Assembly: GCA_024694365.1 (NCBI GenBank)
Contig: JAILJX010000077.1
Location: 1-64,000, forward strand
DNA length: 64,000 nt
DNA from: Kiritimatiellia bacterium
GTDB lineage: Bacteria; Verrucomicrobiota; Kiritimatiellia; RFP12; UBA1067
Direction of reading: 5' to 3'
A program made the position numbers and the translations under genes. Of this stretch, positions 42,147-49,920 are shown piece by piece. How positions within the stretch are numbered: the first letter of the stretch is position 1; each line of letters begins with the position of its first letter. The notes below the pieces were generated by a model. That model was not told the DNA's origin and did not search any database. It was given only the letters and a program-made list of their open reading frames with translations.

Positions 42147-42936
42147 CACGAAAGCAAACTACTTCCGCATAGGCCTCGCGGTAGTCTTGGGCGTCGCGGC
42201 GATTGCGGGGGCGCTCGTGTACATAGGAGGCGTGCGCGGACGCGAGTCGGAGGTGTACGCGGAGACGTATTCCGACAAGCCGGTCAGCGGACTTTCCGTG
42301 GGCAGCGCAGTGAACTTCCGCGGGGTGAAAATAGGCGAGGTAAGGCGCATATCGTTCGTCCGTTCCGACTACGGGGTGCGCGGCAGGGGAGGGTCCAGAA
42401 TCAGGATCGTGATGGCCATCAAAGAGAAGTTCATGAAGTTCGGCGCCGATGACGACGCAAAAGCCAACCTCTCTTCGCAGATAGAGCATGGCTTGCGGGC
42501 GACCGTGACCGCGAGCGGAATAACGGGGCTGTCGCATATAGAGCTCGATTTCATCCATGCCGATGTCTCCAAACCGGCGGAGATAACGTGGCATCCCGAG
42601 AATCTGTACATTCCGCCGGGGATTTCTTTCCTGGACAACTTCTCGGATTCCGCCACGCGCGTGATGAACGAGATAGAGAAAATCGATTTTGAGGCTTTCC
42701 GGTCCGATTTCGCGGGAATCATGCGGGGAGCGGCCGAAACGGTGTCCAACGCAAACGCACTTGTGTCGTCAGTCAACACGCTTGTGGATTCCCGCAAATC
42801 CGACATGGAGGCGATTGTGGACGATTTGAGAGCTGCGAGCGGCAACCTGCGCGAAGCAACCGACCGGATCGCGACCGATCCGTCGCTGCTGCTGCGGCCC
42901 GCGCAAACCGAACCCTTGGAAGAAACGCGCCGGTGA
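42136..42936 (+). CDS. mlaD: MlaD-family MCE-domain protein
   Basis: Substrate-binding subunit anchored in the inner membrane. The 266-residue protein has one N-terminal transmembrane helix (about 10-30) and an MCE domain with VSGLSVGSAVNFRGVKIGEV, then a long helical C-terminal part. With MlaE, MlaF and the lipoprotein it forms a complete ABC-type lipid transporter; no MlaC-like periplasmic carrier is present. It ends 31 bp before parC. Confidence 0.93.
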   Translation: MASDTKANYFRIGLAVVLGVAAIAGALVYIGGVRGRESEVYAETYSDKPVSGLSVGSAVNFRGVKIGEVRRISFVRSDYGVRGRGGSRIRIVMAIKEKFMKFGADDDAKANLSSQIEHGLRATVTASGITGLSHIELDFIHADVSKPAEITWHPENLYIPPGISFLDNFSDSATRVMNEIEKIDFEAFRSDFAGIMRGAAETVSNANALVSSVNTLVDSRKSDMEAIVDDLRAASGNLREATDRIATDPSLLLRPAQTEPLEETRR

Positions 42937-42967
42937 CAGGCGCATAAGCAAAGAACCGCAAAGAAAT

Positions 42968-45148
42968 ATGGCAAAGAAGAATGACCGGCAGAGCGGACGG
43001 GAACCGCCAAGCCTTTTCGACAGTCTCGATCTTTTCGCTCCAGGCGAGGGCAAGGAGCGGCAATCCGCGGCATCCGTTCCGGAGCCTGCAGCGAAGGGCC
43101 TTACTGGATACGGCCCCATGCGCGACCTCTTCGACTTCAACTTCAGGCAGTATTCCGCGTACGTGATCTGCTCGCGTGCGATCCCGTCGGTCGAGGACGG
43201 TCTAAAGCCCGTGCAGAGGCGAATCATGCATTCGCTCTGGGAGAAGGACGACGGGCGGTACACAAAGGTCGCGAACATCGTAGGCCATGCGATGCAGTAC
43301 CATCCTCACGGCGACGCTTCGATAGGCGACGCGATATGCGTTCTCGCGAACAAGCTTTGGGGCGAGGGGAAGGGCTATCTAATCGACGGGCAGGGAAACT
43401 ACGGCTCGCTCTACACCGGGATGCCGCACGCCGCAACGAGGTACATAGAGTGCCGGCTCACCGAACTTGCCCGCAAAGAGGTGTTCAACAGGAAGACCAC
43501 GTCGTTCGTCCCCAACTACGACGGCCGCAAGGAGGAGCCGGTGTATCTTCCCGCCAAGATTCCGCTTCTTCTCATGCTCGGCGCCGAGGGAATCGCGGTA
43601 GGCCTTTCGACCGCCATTCTCCCGCACAATTTCATCGAACTTCTCGAGGCGGAGATAGCGGTTCTGCAGAAGAAGCCGTTTCGTCTGCTGCCGGATTTCC
43701 AGCTCGGCGGGATAATGGACGCGTCCGACTACCAGGACGGCCTCGGAAAGGTCAAGGTGAGGGCGCGCATCGCCAAGGAGGACAAGAACAGGCTCGTGAT
43801 AACCGAGCTCCCATGGGGCGAGACGACAGACTCCATTTCGGAATCGATCGAGGACGCCATCAAGAAGAAAAAGGTGCCCGTCCGGAAGATACACGATCTG
43901 ACCGGCGCGGACGTCAGAATCGAGCTTGAACTCCAGGCCGGCGCGAGCCAGGAGAAGGCGATCGTCGCGCTCTATGCGTTCACGTCCTGCGAGAAGTCCC
44001 TGTCGTCGCGTCCGATAGTGCTGGAAAACGGGCGCCCCAGGATGATGAGCGTCTCGGATATACTGAAGAAAAACGTCGAGCGCCTAACGGAACTGACGAA
44101 GCGCGAGCAGGAGATACGCCTCGGAGAGCTTGACGACCTTTTTCATGCGCGCACGCTCGACCGCATATTCATCGAGGAGAGGATATACAAGCGCATAGAG
44201 GAGGAGAAGACGATGGAGGGCGTGAAGAACGCCATCGTCACGGGCTTCAAGCCGTTCCTCAAAGAGCTTCGCCGCGGGATAACGGATGAAGACATCGAGA
44301 GGCTGCTTAAACTCCAGATCCGCCGCATCTCCCAGTTCGACATAAACAAGAACCGCGAGGAGATCGAGGGCATCCTGAAAGAGGAGGCGTCGGTCAAGGA
44401 CAACATCGTCCATCTGAGGGCGTTCGTCGTCAAGTATCTGAAGGGGCTCGTGAAGGAGTACTCCAAGAAGTATCCCCGCTGCACCGAGATCGAGGAGAAC
44501 GGATTCAAGGAGGTGGACGTAAGGGCCATCACGGCGAGCGAGCTGACCATAAAGTGGGACAAGGAGAACAACTATGTCGGTTCCGGGCTCAGAAACGGAG
44601 ATGAACTTTTCAAGTGCTCTTCGCTCGACGAGCTCATTCTCGTGTGGAAGAGCGGACGCTTCAGGAAGGTGCAGCCGGAGGAGAAGATATTCGTCGACAA
44701 GGATCTTCTCGCCGTCATGCGCTACAACCAGGAGAAAGACCGCGACGCGCTTGATTTCACCTGCATCTACGAAGAAGGCGCATACGGCTTCAGCTACATC
44801 AAGCGTTTCCGTTTCGGAGGGCTCATCCGGAACAAGGACTACCGGCTCGCTCCTGAGAAGCCCAAGTCAAAGATACTCCTTCTCCAGAAGGGATGCCCGG
44901 ATGTAATATACGTAAAGTACAAGCCCGCGAAAGGCCAGCGCATAAACCAGCAGTACTTCCTGCCGAAGGAGCAGGTCGATCGCATAAGCCGGGAAACAGG
45001 AAAGTCCGAGAAAAAGGATGTCGTCGAGATACGCTCGGCCACTGCGAAGGGGAAGCAGCTCACCACCAAACCTATCGCCCGCGTCTCGGGGACGAAAGGC
45101 AGCTGGTGGGACGAGAAGGAGTCGCCATCCAAGGGTGTTCTGGACTGA
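42968..45148 (+). CDS. parC: DNA topoisomerase IV subunit A (ParC type)
   Basis: DNA-cleaving subunit, partner of ParE. The 726-residue protein has a ~50-residue N-terminal extension, the winged-helix region YHPHGDASIGDAI and the catalytic Tyr159 in HAATRYIECRL, and the tower/coiled-coil and C-gate regions. The β-pinwheel C-terminal domain is short. The quinolone-determining site corresponding to GyrA Ser83 is Ala here (HPHGDASIGD), as is usual in Bacteroidota-type ParC. Followed by proC with a strong Shine-Dalgarno. Confidence 0.92.
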   Translation: MAKKNDRQSGREPPSLFDSLDLFAPGEGKERQSAASVPEPAAKGLTGYGPMRDLFDFNFRQYSAYVICSRAIPSVEDGLKPVQRRIMHSLWEKDDGRYTKVANIVGHAMQYHPHGDASIGDAICVLANKLWGEGKGYLIDGQGNYGSLYTGMPHAATRYIECRLTELARKEVFNRKTTSFVPNYDGRKEEPVYLPAKIPLLLMLGAEGIAVGLSTAILPHNFIELLEAEIAVLQKKPFRLLPDFQLGGIMDASDYQDGLGKVKVRARIAKEDKNRLVITELPWGETTDSISESIEDAIKKKKVPVRKIHDLTGADVRIELELQAGASQEKAIVALYAFTSCEKSLSSRPIVLENGRPRMMSVSDILKKNVERLTELTKREQEIRLGELDDLFHARTLDRIFIEERIYKRIEEEKTMEGVKNAIVTGFKPFLKELRRGITDEDIERLLKLQIRRISQFDINKNREEIEGILKEEASVKDNIVHLRAFVVKYLKGLVKEYSKKYPRCTEIEENGFKEVDVRAITASELTIKWDKENNYVGSGLRNGDELFKCSSLDELILVWKSGRFRKVQPEEKIFVDKDLLAVMRYNQEKDRDALDFTCIYEEGAYGFSYIKRFRFGGLIRNKDYRLAPEKPKSKILLLQKGCPDVIYVKYKPAKGQRINQQYFLPKEQVDRISRETGKSEKKDVVEIRSATAKGKQLTTKPIARVSGTKGSWWDEKESPSKGVLD

Positions 45149-45161
45149 AAGGAGGTTCGCA

Positions 45162-45947
45162 TTGAAGAAGATCGGATTTTTCGGCGCCGGCAAGATGGCG
45201 GAGGGCATCCTTTCGGCCATTCCGTCAAAGCGGGGCGTTTTCATGGCGGAGAAGGTCGCTTCGCGCAGAGCGGAACTTCGCGGGAAATACGGCGTGAAGA
45301 CGACAGCCGACGCGAAGGAGGTTGCGAAGGCTTCGCGGCTCGTGTTTCTGGCCGTCCGCCCGCAGGATGTGGACGGCCTTGCGGCCGAGGTGAAGCCTTT
45401 CTTGACTGCGGAGCACACCATAGTCTCCATCGTCGCGGGAAAAACTCTCGCGAAACTGCGCAAGGCGTTCGGTCCGAAGGCAAGGCTCGTGCGAGTCATG
45501 CCGAACCTCGCCCTGCGGGCAGGCGCCGGGATGTGCGCGATAACGGCTCCGGCATCGACTCCGGCGGAGGACGTGGCCGCAGTCGAGAAGATACTCGGCG
45601 GCGCAGGCGAGACCGTAATACTGAAAGAAAAGGAATTCGACGCGGTGACGGCGCTTTCCGGCTCGGGGCCCGCCTATTTCGCCTACATGGAGGAGGCGAT
45701 GGTCGAAGGGGGCGTCGCTCTCGGCCTCGCCCCGAAAACGGCCAGGCTCCTTGCGGAGCAGACGATGTACGGAACCGCTAAATTCCTGCGCGAAAGCGGA
45801 ATGGAGCTCAGGCCTTTCATAGAGGGCGTGTGCACAAAGGGCGGAACGACGGCCGCGGGCATGGAGAAGCTGGACGTGCCTCTGTTCAAGGAAACGGTCA
45901 GGGCTGCGCTCAAAGCGGCTGCGGACCGAAGCCGGGACCTTGCATGA
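45162..45947 (+). CDS. proC: Pyrroline-5-carboxylate reductase
   Basis: Makes proline from 1-pyrroline-5-carboxylate with NAD(P)H. The 261-residue protein has the Rossmann start KKIGFFGAGKMAEGIL, the conserved LVRVMPNLALRAGAG, and ALSGSGPAYFAYMEEAMVEGGVALGL with the C-terminal CTKGGTTAAGME. TTG 45162 is chosen because AAAGGAGGT (45148-45156) is a perfect Shine-Dalgarno and the family N-terminus fits. It overlaps nadD by 4 bp. Confidence 0.94.
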   Translation: MKKIGFFGAGKMAEGILSAIPSKRGVFMAEKVASRRAELRGKYGVKTTADAKEVAKASRLVFLAVRPQDVDGLAAEVKPFLTAEHTIVSIVAGKTLAKLRKAFGPKARLVRVMPNLALRAGAGMCAITAPASTPAEDVAAVEKILGGAGETVILKEKEFDAVTALSGSGPAYFAYMEEAMVEGGVALGLAPKTARLLAEQTMYGTAKFLRESGMELRPFIEGVCTKGGTTAAGMEKLDVPLFKETVRAALKAAADRSRDLA

Positions 45948-46459
45948 CGATAGGGATATTCGGCGGGAGCTTCGATCCTGTCCACAACGGACATGTCGGA
46001 ATCGCGAAAAAGGCGATGGCTTCGTTCGGGCTTGATCGCCTGATCGTCGTGCCTGCCGCGGTTTCCCCGTTCAAGACAGGTTCTGCCCCCAAGGGCGACT
46101 ACGACAGGCTTGAACTTTTGCGCCTTGCCTTTGCCGATGTCCCGGGGGCCGTTGTGGACGACAGGGAGCTCAAGCGCGGGGGCGTGTCGTACGCGATAGA
46201 TACCGTAAAGGAGATCGCCGCTGAAAATCCCGGCGTAAAAATCGTGTTTCTCGTAGGGGAGGATTCTGTGGAGGGGCTTCCGAGGTGGAAGGATTGGGAT
46301 GAATTGCGCAAACTTTGCGAGTTCAGATCGTTCCCCCGAACTCCTGAATCATCCACGGAGGTCCGGCGGCGTCTTGCAGCCGGGGAAGACGTTTCGTCTT
46401 TGGTCCCGCCTGCGACGCTGGATGGTCTTCTCGCATCCCGCCAGACTGGCCGGATGTGA
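45944..46459 (+). CDS. nadD: Nicotinate-nucleotide adenylyltransferase, internally shortened
   Basis: Makes nicotinic acid adenine dinucleotide in NAD synthesis. The 171-residue protein has the nucleotidyltransferase motif IFGGSFDPVHNGHVGIA and the C-terminal SSTEVRRRL (family ISSTxIR). Between the end of the substrate domain and this motif about 35 residues found in other NadD proteins are missing (CEFRSFPRTPESST joins directly). Stop is normal, so the enzyme may still work with a reduced loop or may be damaged. The CCGCGG palindrome array starts 40 bp behind the stop. Confidence 0.85.
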   Translation: MTIGIFGGSFDPVHNGHVGIAKKAMASFGLDRLIVVPAAVSPFKTGSAPKGDYDRLELLRLAFADVPGAVVDDRELKRGGVSYAIDTVKEIAAENPGVKIVFLVGEDSVEGLPRWKDWDELRKLCEFRSFPRTPESSTEVRRRLAAGEDVSSLVPPATLDGLLASRQTGRM

Positions 46460-46498
46460 ATGCGGTTCCCGGAATTTTTTCACCACGGTCGCTATGCG

Positions 46499-46648
46499 CT
46501 ATATCCGCGGATCTGCATTTCTGGCTTCGCGGAGCTATACAGTTAACTCCGCGGTTAAATTATTTAAGTCCGCGGAGTTATCTTTTATCTCCGCGGACTT
46601 AGCATCTTATCTCCGCGGAGTTATCGTGTTAAATCCGCGGACTTACAT
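46499..46648. repeat. Seven CCGCGG-centred palindromes at 21-22 bp spacing
   Basis: CCGCGG (or TCGCGG in copy 2) occurs at 46505, 46527, 46549, 46570, 46591, 46613 and 46635: spacings 22, 22, 21, 21, 22, 22. Copies 3-7 share the longer palindrome TTAwnTCCGCGGAsTTA (copy 3 has GGTTAA), with AT-rich 4-6-nt spacers. Two turns of DNA per unit place all centres on one helix face. In RNA, neighbouring units can pair: AAGTCCGCGGAG (46566-46577) with CTCCGCGGACTT (46589-46600). Function unknown. Confidence 0.9.
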
Positions 46649-46775
46649 CCATGTGAACGCGGTCGGTTTTTCCGCACATCCGGGGGCGCCGCCATGCGTC
46701 GCGATCGAGATTTGCGGAGAATCGCCTGAAGTCCGGTCGGTTCGCGGCCATGTAGACCTCCGGTCCGATTTTTGG

Positions 46776-46781
46776 TACAAT
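46776..46781 (+). promoter_or_regulatory. Extended -10 promoter of alaS
   Basis: TTTGGTACAAT with hexamer TACAAT. The leader is ~20 nt, with GGAAAGAAGG as Shine-Dalgarno before ATG 46809. Confidence 0.6.
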
Positions 46782-46808
46782 ATGCGGCTACGGAAAGAAG
46801 GAGACACA

Positions 46809-48632
46809 ATGAAGAATCTCACTGCGGATGAACTCCGCGACATGTATCTGAAGTTTTTCGAGTCGAAGGGGCATGCCATCATCCCCGGGGCGTCCGTGAT
46901 ACCCGAGAACGATCCGACCGTCCTCTTCACCACGGCCGGGATGCATCCGCTCGTCCCGTATCTCATGGGGCAGATGCCGCACCCTGCGGGGACGCGATTG
47001 ACGGATGTTCAGAAGTGCGTTAGAACGGGCGACATCGACGAAGTCGGCGATTCCGCCCATCTTACCTTCTTCGAGATGCTCGGAAACTGGTCCTTGAACG
47101 ACTATTTCAAGCGTGAAGCCATAAGCTGGTCGTACGAGTTTCTTACGGAGAAGCTCGGCTTCAAGCCGGAGCAGCTCAACGTGACGGTATTCCGCGGCGA
47201 GGGGAAAGAAGGCGAGGAGGGCTACATTCCTGCCGATGAAGAGGCAGTCGAAATCTGGAAATCCCTGGGGCTCCCCGACGAGCGCATCTTCCGCCTGCCG
47301 AGGGAGGACAACTGGTGGGGACCTGCGGGGACGACGGGTCCGTGCGGACCCGACACCGAGATGTTCATCGACACCGGCAAGGAGAAGTGCGGCGCGGAGT
47401 GCCGTCCCGGCTGCCACTGCGGAAAATACATCGAAATATGGAACGATGTCTTCATGCAGTACAACAAGAACGAAGAGGGCAAGTTCGTTCCGCTCGGACG
47501 CCACAATGTGGATACGGGAATGGGCGTGGAGCGCACCATATGCATGATGAGCGGCGCGCCGACGGTGTACGATACGGAGATTTTCGCGCCGATAATGGCG
47601 AAGATAGAGGAACTGTCCGCCGAGAGTCAGCTTTCAGGCGAGGAGCGTCTCAGGGCGAAGCGCATCGTCGCAGACCACATGAGGACGGCCACATTCATCC
47701 TCTGCGACCCCAAGGGCGGCGTGAAGCCGGGCAACATCGGCGCCAACTACGTCCTGCGCAGGCTTATCCGCCGCGCGGTGCGCTATGCCCGCCAACTTGG
47801 CATAGGTCCCGGCTTCACCGTGAAACTCGCTGAAGTGATCTGCGAGAAATACAGGCACGTATACCCGGAGCTCGGCGCCAATCTCGAGCAGTGCAGGCTG
47901 GATCTCGAGGCCGAGGAGAACCGCTTCAATGCGACGCTCGACAAAGGCGAGGCGATGTACAGGAAGGTGGCGGAACAGCTCAAGCTCCACGGACAGAGCC
48001 AGATAAGCGGAAAAACGGCCTTCAAACTGTACGATACGTTCGGCTTTCCGCTTGAGATGACGGTTGAAATGGCGACGAAGGACGGGCTTTCCGTCGACAA
48101 GGAGGGATTCGACGAGGCGAACCGCAAGCATCAGGAACTCTCCCGCACGACTTCGGCGGGTTCGTTCAAGGCGGGGCTTCAAGACAACTCCGAGGTCGTT
48201 ACACGCATGCACACGGCCACGCACCTTCTCCATGCGGCACTCCACAAGGTGCTGGGTCCGACGGCCAACCAGAAAGGCTCCAACATCACGGCGGAGCGGC
48301 TGAGATTCGATTTCACCTGGCCCGAGAAGATGACCGACGGGCAGATAAAGGAGACGGAGAAGCTCGTCAACGACTGGATTTCGCAGGGAATCGAGGTCAC
48401 GAAGAAGACGACCACGGTTGAAGAGGCGAAGAACGAAGGCGCGATGGCTCTTTTCGGCTCCAAGTACGGCGACCAGGTCTCGCTGTATTCGATCGGCGAC
48501 GTCTCGAAGGAAATCTGCTGCGGCCCCCACGTCTCCAACACGAAGGAGCTCGGAAGTTTCAAGATTGTGAAGGAGCAGTCGAGCTCCGCCGGAGTGAGGC
48601 GCATAAAGGCCGTAATCGGAAACATGGGCTGA
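46809..48632 (+). CDS. alaS: Alanyl-tRNA synthetase lacking the C-terminal domain
   Basis: Charges tRNA-Ala. The 607-residue protein has the class II catalytic domain (GMHPLVPYL, FFEMLGNWSLNDYF, CGPDTEMFID, VDTGMGVER), the tRNA-recognition helices, and an editing domain with TATHLLHAAL (HxxxH) and CCGPHVSN (CxxxH). It ends right after the editing domain (GVRRIKAVIGNMG). The linker and C-Ala domain of ~250 residues present in most bacterial AlaRS are missing and no remnant follows. The full ORF is intact, so this looks like a natural short form. Confidence 0.94.
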   Translation: MKNLTADELRDMYLKFFESKGHAIIPGASVIPENDPTVLFTTAGMHPLVPYLMGQMPHPAGTRLTDVQKCVRTGDIDEVGDSAHLTFFEMLGNWSLNDYFKREAISWSYEFLTEKLGFKPEQLNVTVFRGEGKEGEEGYIPADEEAVEIWKSLGLPDERIFRLPREDNWWGPAGTTGPCGPDTEMFIDTGKEKCGAECRPGCHCGKYIEIWNDVFMQYNKNEEGKFVPLGRHNVDTGMGVERTICMMSGAPTVYDTEIFAPIMAKIEELSAESQLSGEERLRAKRIVADHMRTATFILCDPKGGVKPGNIGANYVLRRLIRRAVRYARQLGIGPGFTVKLAEVICEKYRHVYPELGANLEQCRLDLEAEENRFNATLDKGEAMYRKVAEQLKLHGQSQISGKTAFKLYDTFGFPLEMTVEMATKDGLSVDKEGFDEANRKHQELSRTTSAGSFKAGLQDNSEVVTRMHTATHLLHAALHKVLGPTANQKGSNITAERLRFDFTWPEKMTDGQIKETEKLVNDWISQGIEVTKKTTTVEEAKNEGAMALFGSKYGDQVSLYSIGDVSKEICCGPHVSNTKELGSFKIVKEQSSSAGVRRIKAVIGNMG

Positions 48633-48642
48633 GAATGCCGGG

Positions 48643-49266
48643 GTGAGAGTCGTCGTAACAGCCGGTCCGACGAGAGAATATCTCGATCCGGTGAGATTCC
48701 TCTCCAATCCATCGACGGGGAAGATGGGCTTTGCGGTCGCCAGGGCCGCCGCGGAGCGCGGACACGATGTCACGCTGATTGCGGGCCCGGTATCCCTCAA
48801 GACGCCGAAAGGCGTCAGGAGAGTCGATGTCACAAGCGCGCGGGATATGGAGCGGGCTGTCAAGGCGGCGCTTTGCGGGGCCGGAGAGTCGGACGCGTTG
48901 ATCGCGACAGCCGCAGTGGCGGATTGGCGTCCGGCGATGTGCGCGAAGCGGAAGCTGAAGAAGTCGCAGATGGAAAGCGTGCTCAAGCTCGCGAGGAATC
49001 CGGACATCCTGAAGGGCGCAAAAGGAGTGAGAAAAGTCGGTTTCGCCGCTGAAACCGACAATATTCTCGCGGAGGCCGCGCGCAAGTGCCGTGAAAAGAG
49101 GCTTGAATTCGTCGTCGCGAACGATGTGGGCGAGGCTGGCTGCGGATTCGGGACCGACACGAACCGTGTCTCTTTCGTGTCTGCGGACGGGTCGGTCGAG
49201 AGTCTCCCGCTTATGGGCAAGCTTGCGGTTGCGCGCCGGATTGTGCGAAGGTTGGAGGGCAGATGA
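48643..49266 (+). CDS. coaB: Phosphopantothenoylcysteine synthetase (CoaB domain only)
   Basis: Second half of the usual CoaBC protein; joins cysteine to phosphopantothenate in CoA synthesis. The 207-residue protein starts VVVTAGPTREYLDPVRFLSN, has NPSTGKMGFAVARAAAERGH, AAVADWRP and VVANDVG, all typical of CoaB. No flavoprotein CoaC (decarboxylase) domain is attached or adjacent; it must be elsewhere. GTG 48643 start, 10 bp after alaS. It overlaps the hydrolase gene by 4 bp. Confidence 0.92.
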   Translation: MRVVVTAGPTREYLDPVRFLSNPSTGKMGFAVARAAAERGHDVTLIAGPVSLKTPKGVRRVDVTSARDMERAVKAALCGAGESDALIATAAVADWRPAMCAKRKLKKSQMESVLKLARNPDILKGAKGVRKVGFAAETDNILAEAARKCREKRLEFVVANDVGEAGCGFGTDTNRVSFVSADGSVESLPLMGKLAVARRIVRRLEGR

Positions 49267-49913
49267 AAACTCTCATACTCAACGGGTGGGCGGCGAGCAA
49301 AGCCGCTTGGAGCCTTTGCGGCTTCGCGAAGGATGAAGACTCTCGCATATTGACCTATATCGAGCAGCTTGACGGCGAAGCGGAGAAGGCGCTTGACGAG
49401 GCCGGCAAGGCGATCGTTGTCGGATGGTCCATGGGCGGAAGTTCGGCGCTGAGGCTGGCGATGACAAGGCCAGGGAAAATCAAGGGACTCGTACTCGTCG
49501 CGGCGACGGCGAGGATGATGGAGGCGAACAACTGGTCCGGAATGAGCGAACGCAGGCTCAAGGCCTTTGAGGCGGGATTCAAACTCACCGGCGGCGAGGG
49601 ACTCTTCGGCACTCCCGAGGGGCGGCCCAATCCGTATGAAAGAGATACGGACGAGCGCCTCGCGAGGGGGCTGGCGTATTTGAAGGAGACGGATCTGAGG
49701 CTCGGCCTCATCGACCTTCTGTCTTCCGGGAAGGCAAAGTTTCCCGTATGGATTTTCCAAAGCGAAAAGGACGGCATCGTAAGGCCGGAGAACGCGAAAT
49801 TCCTCGCCGCCGTCTTCCCGCAGGCGAAGGTCGAGATGATATCCGGCACGGAGCATGCCCTCCCCGTGGCAATTCCGGAGAGGATAGACGCGGCGGTAAG
49901 ATCCATAGGATAG
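49263..49913 (+). CDS. Alpha/beta hydrolase, BioH/BioG-like
   Basis: A 216-residue α/β hydrolase. The N-terminus has LILNGWAASKAAW (oxyanion-type loop), the nucleophile elbow is VVGWSMGGSSAL (Ser), and the C-terminal catalytic His is in SGTEHALPVAIPE; the Asp is likely in FQSEKDGIVRP. The pattern is close to pimeloyl-ACP methyl ester esterases (BioH, BioG) of biotin synthesis, but no bio genes are nearby. Function beyond ester hydrolysis is unknown. Confidence 0.72.
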   Translation: MKTLILNGWAASKAAWSLCGFAKDEDSRILTYIEQLDGEAEKALDEAGKAIVVGWSMGGSSALRLAMTRPGKIKGLVLVAATARMMEANNWSGMSERRLKAFEAGFKLTGGEGLFGTPEGRPNPYERDTDERLARGLAYLKETDLRLGLIDLLSSGKAKFPVWIFQSEKDGIVRPENAKFLAAVFPQAKVEMISGTEHALPVAIPERIDAAVRSIG

Positions 49914-49920
49914 AAACCAC

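Larger units (their letters stand above)
46460..46808. other. Intergenic region nadD-alaS
   Basis: 349 bp without a gene I can support. It holds the palindrome array (46499-46648) and the alaS promoter. Although the alaS frame is open through the region, that translation has no family match and the AlaRS N-terminus fits ATG 46809. 46649-46775 shows nothing recognisable. Confidence 0.8.

Noticed and set aside
46499-46648. CRISPR array
   Set aside because: Units are palindromic, 21-22 bp in total, with spacers of only 4-6 nt and no cas gene in the window.
46299-46808. N-terminal extension of AlaRS through the palindrome array
   Set aside because: The frame is open, but AlaRS family N-termini begin at ATG 46809, which has its own promoter and Shine-Dalgarno.
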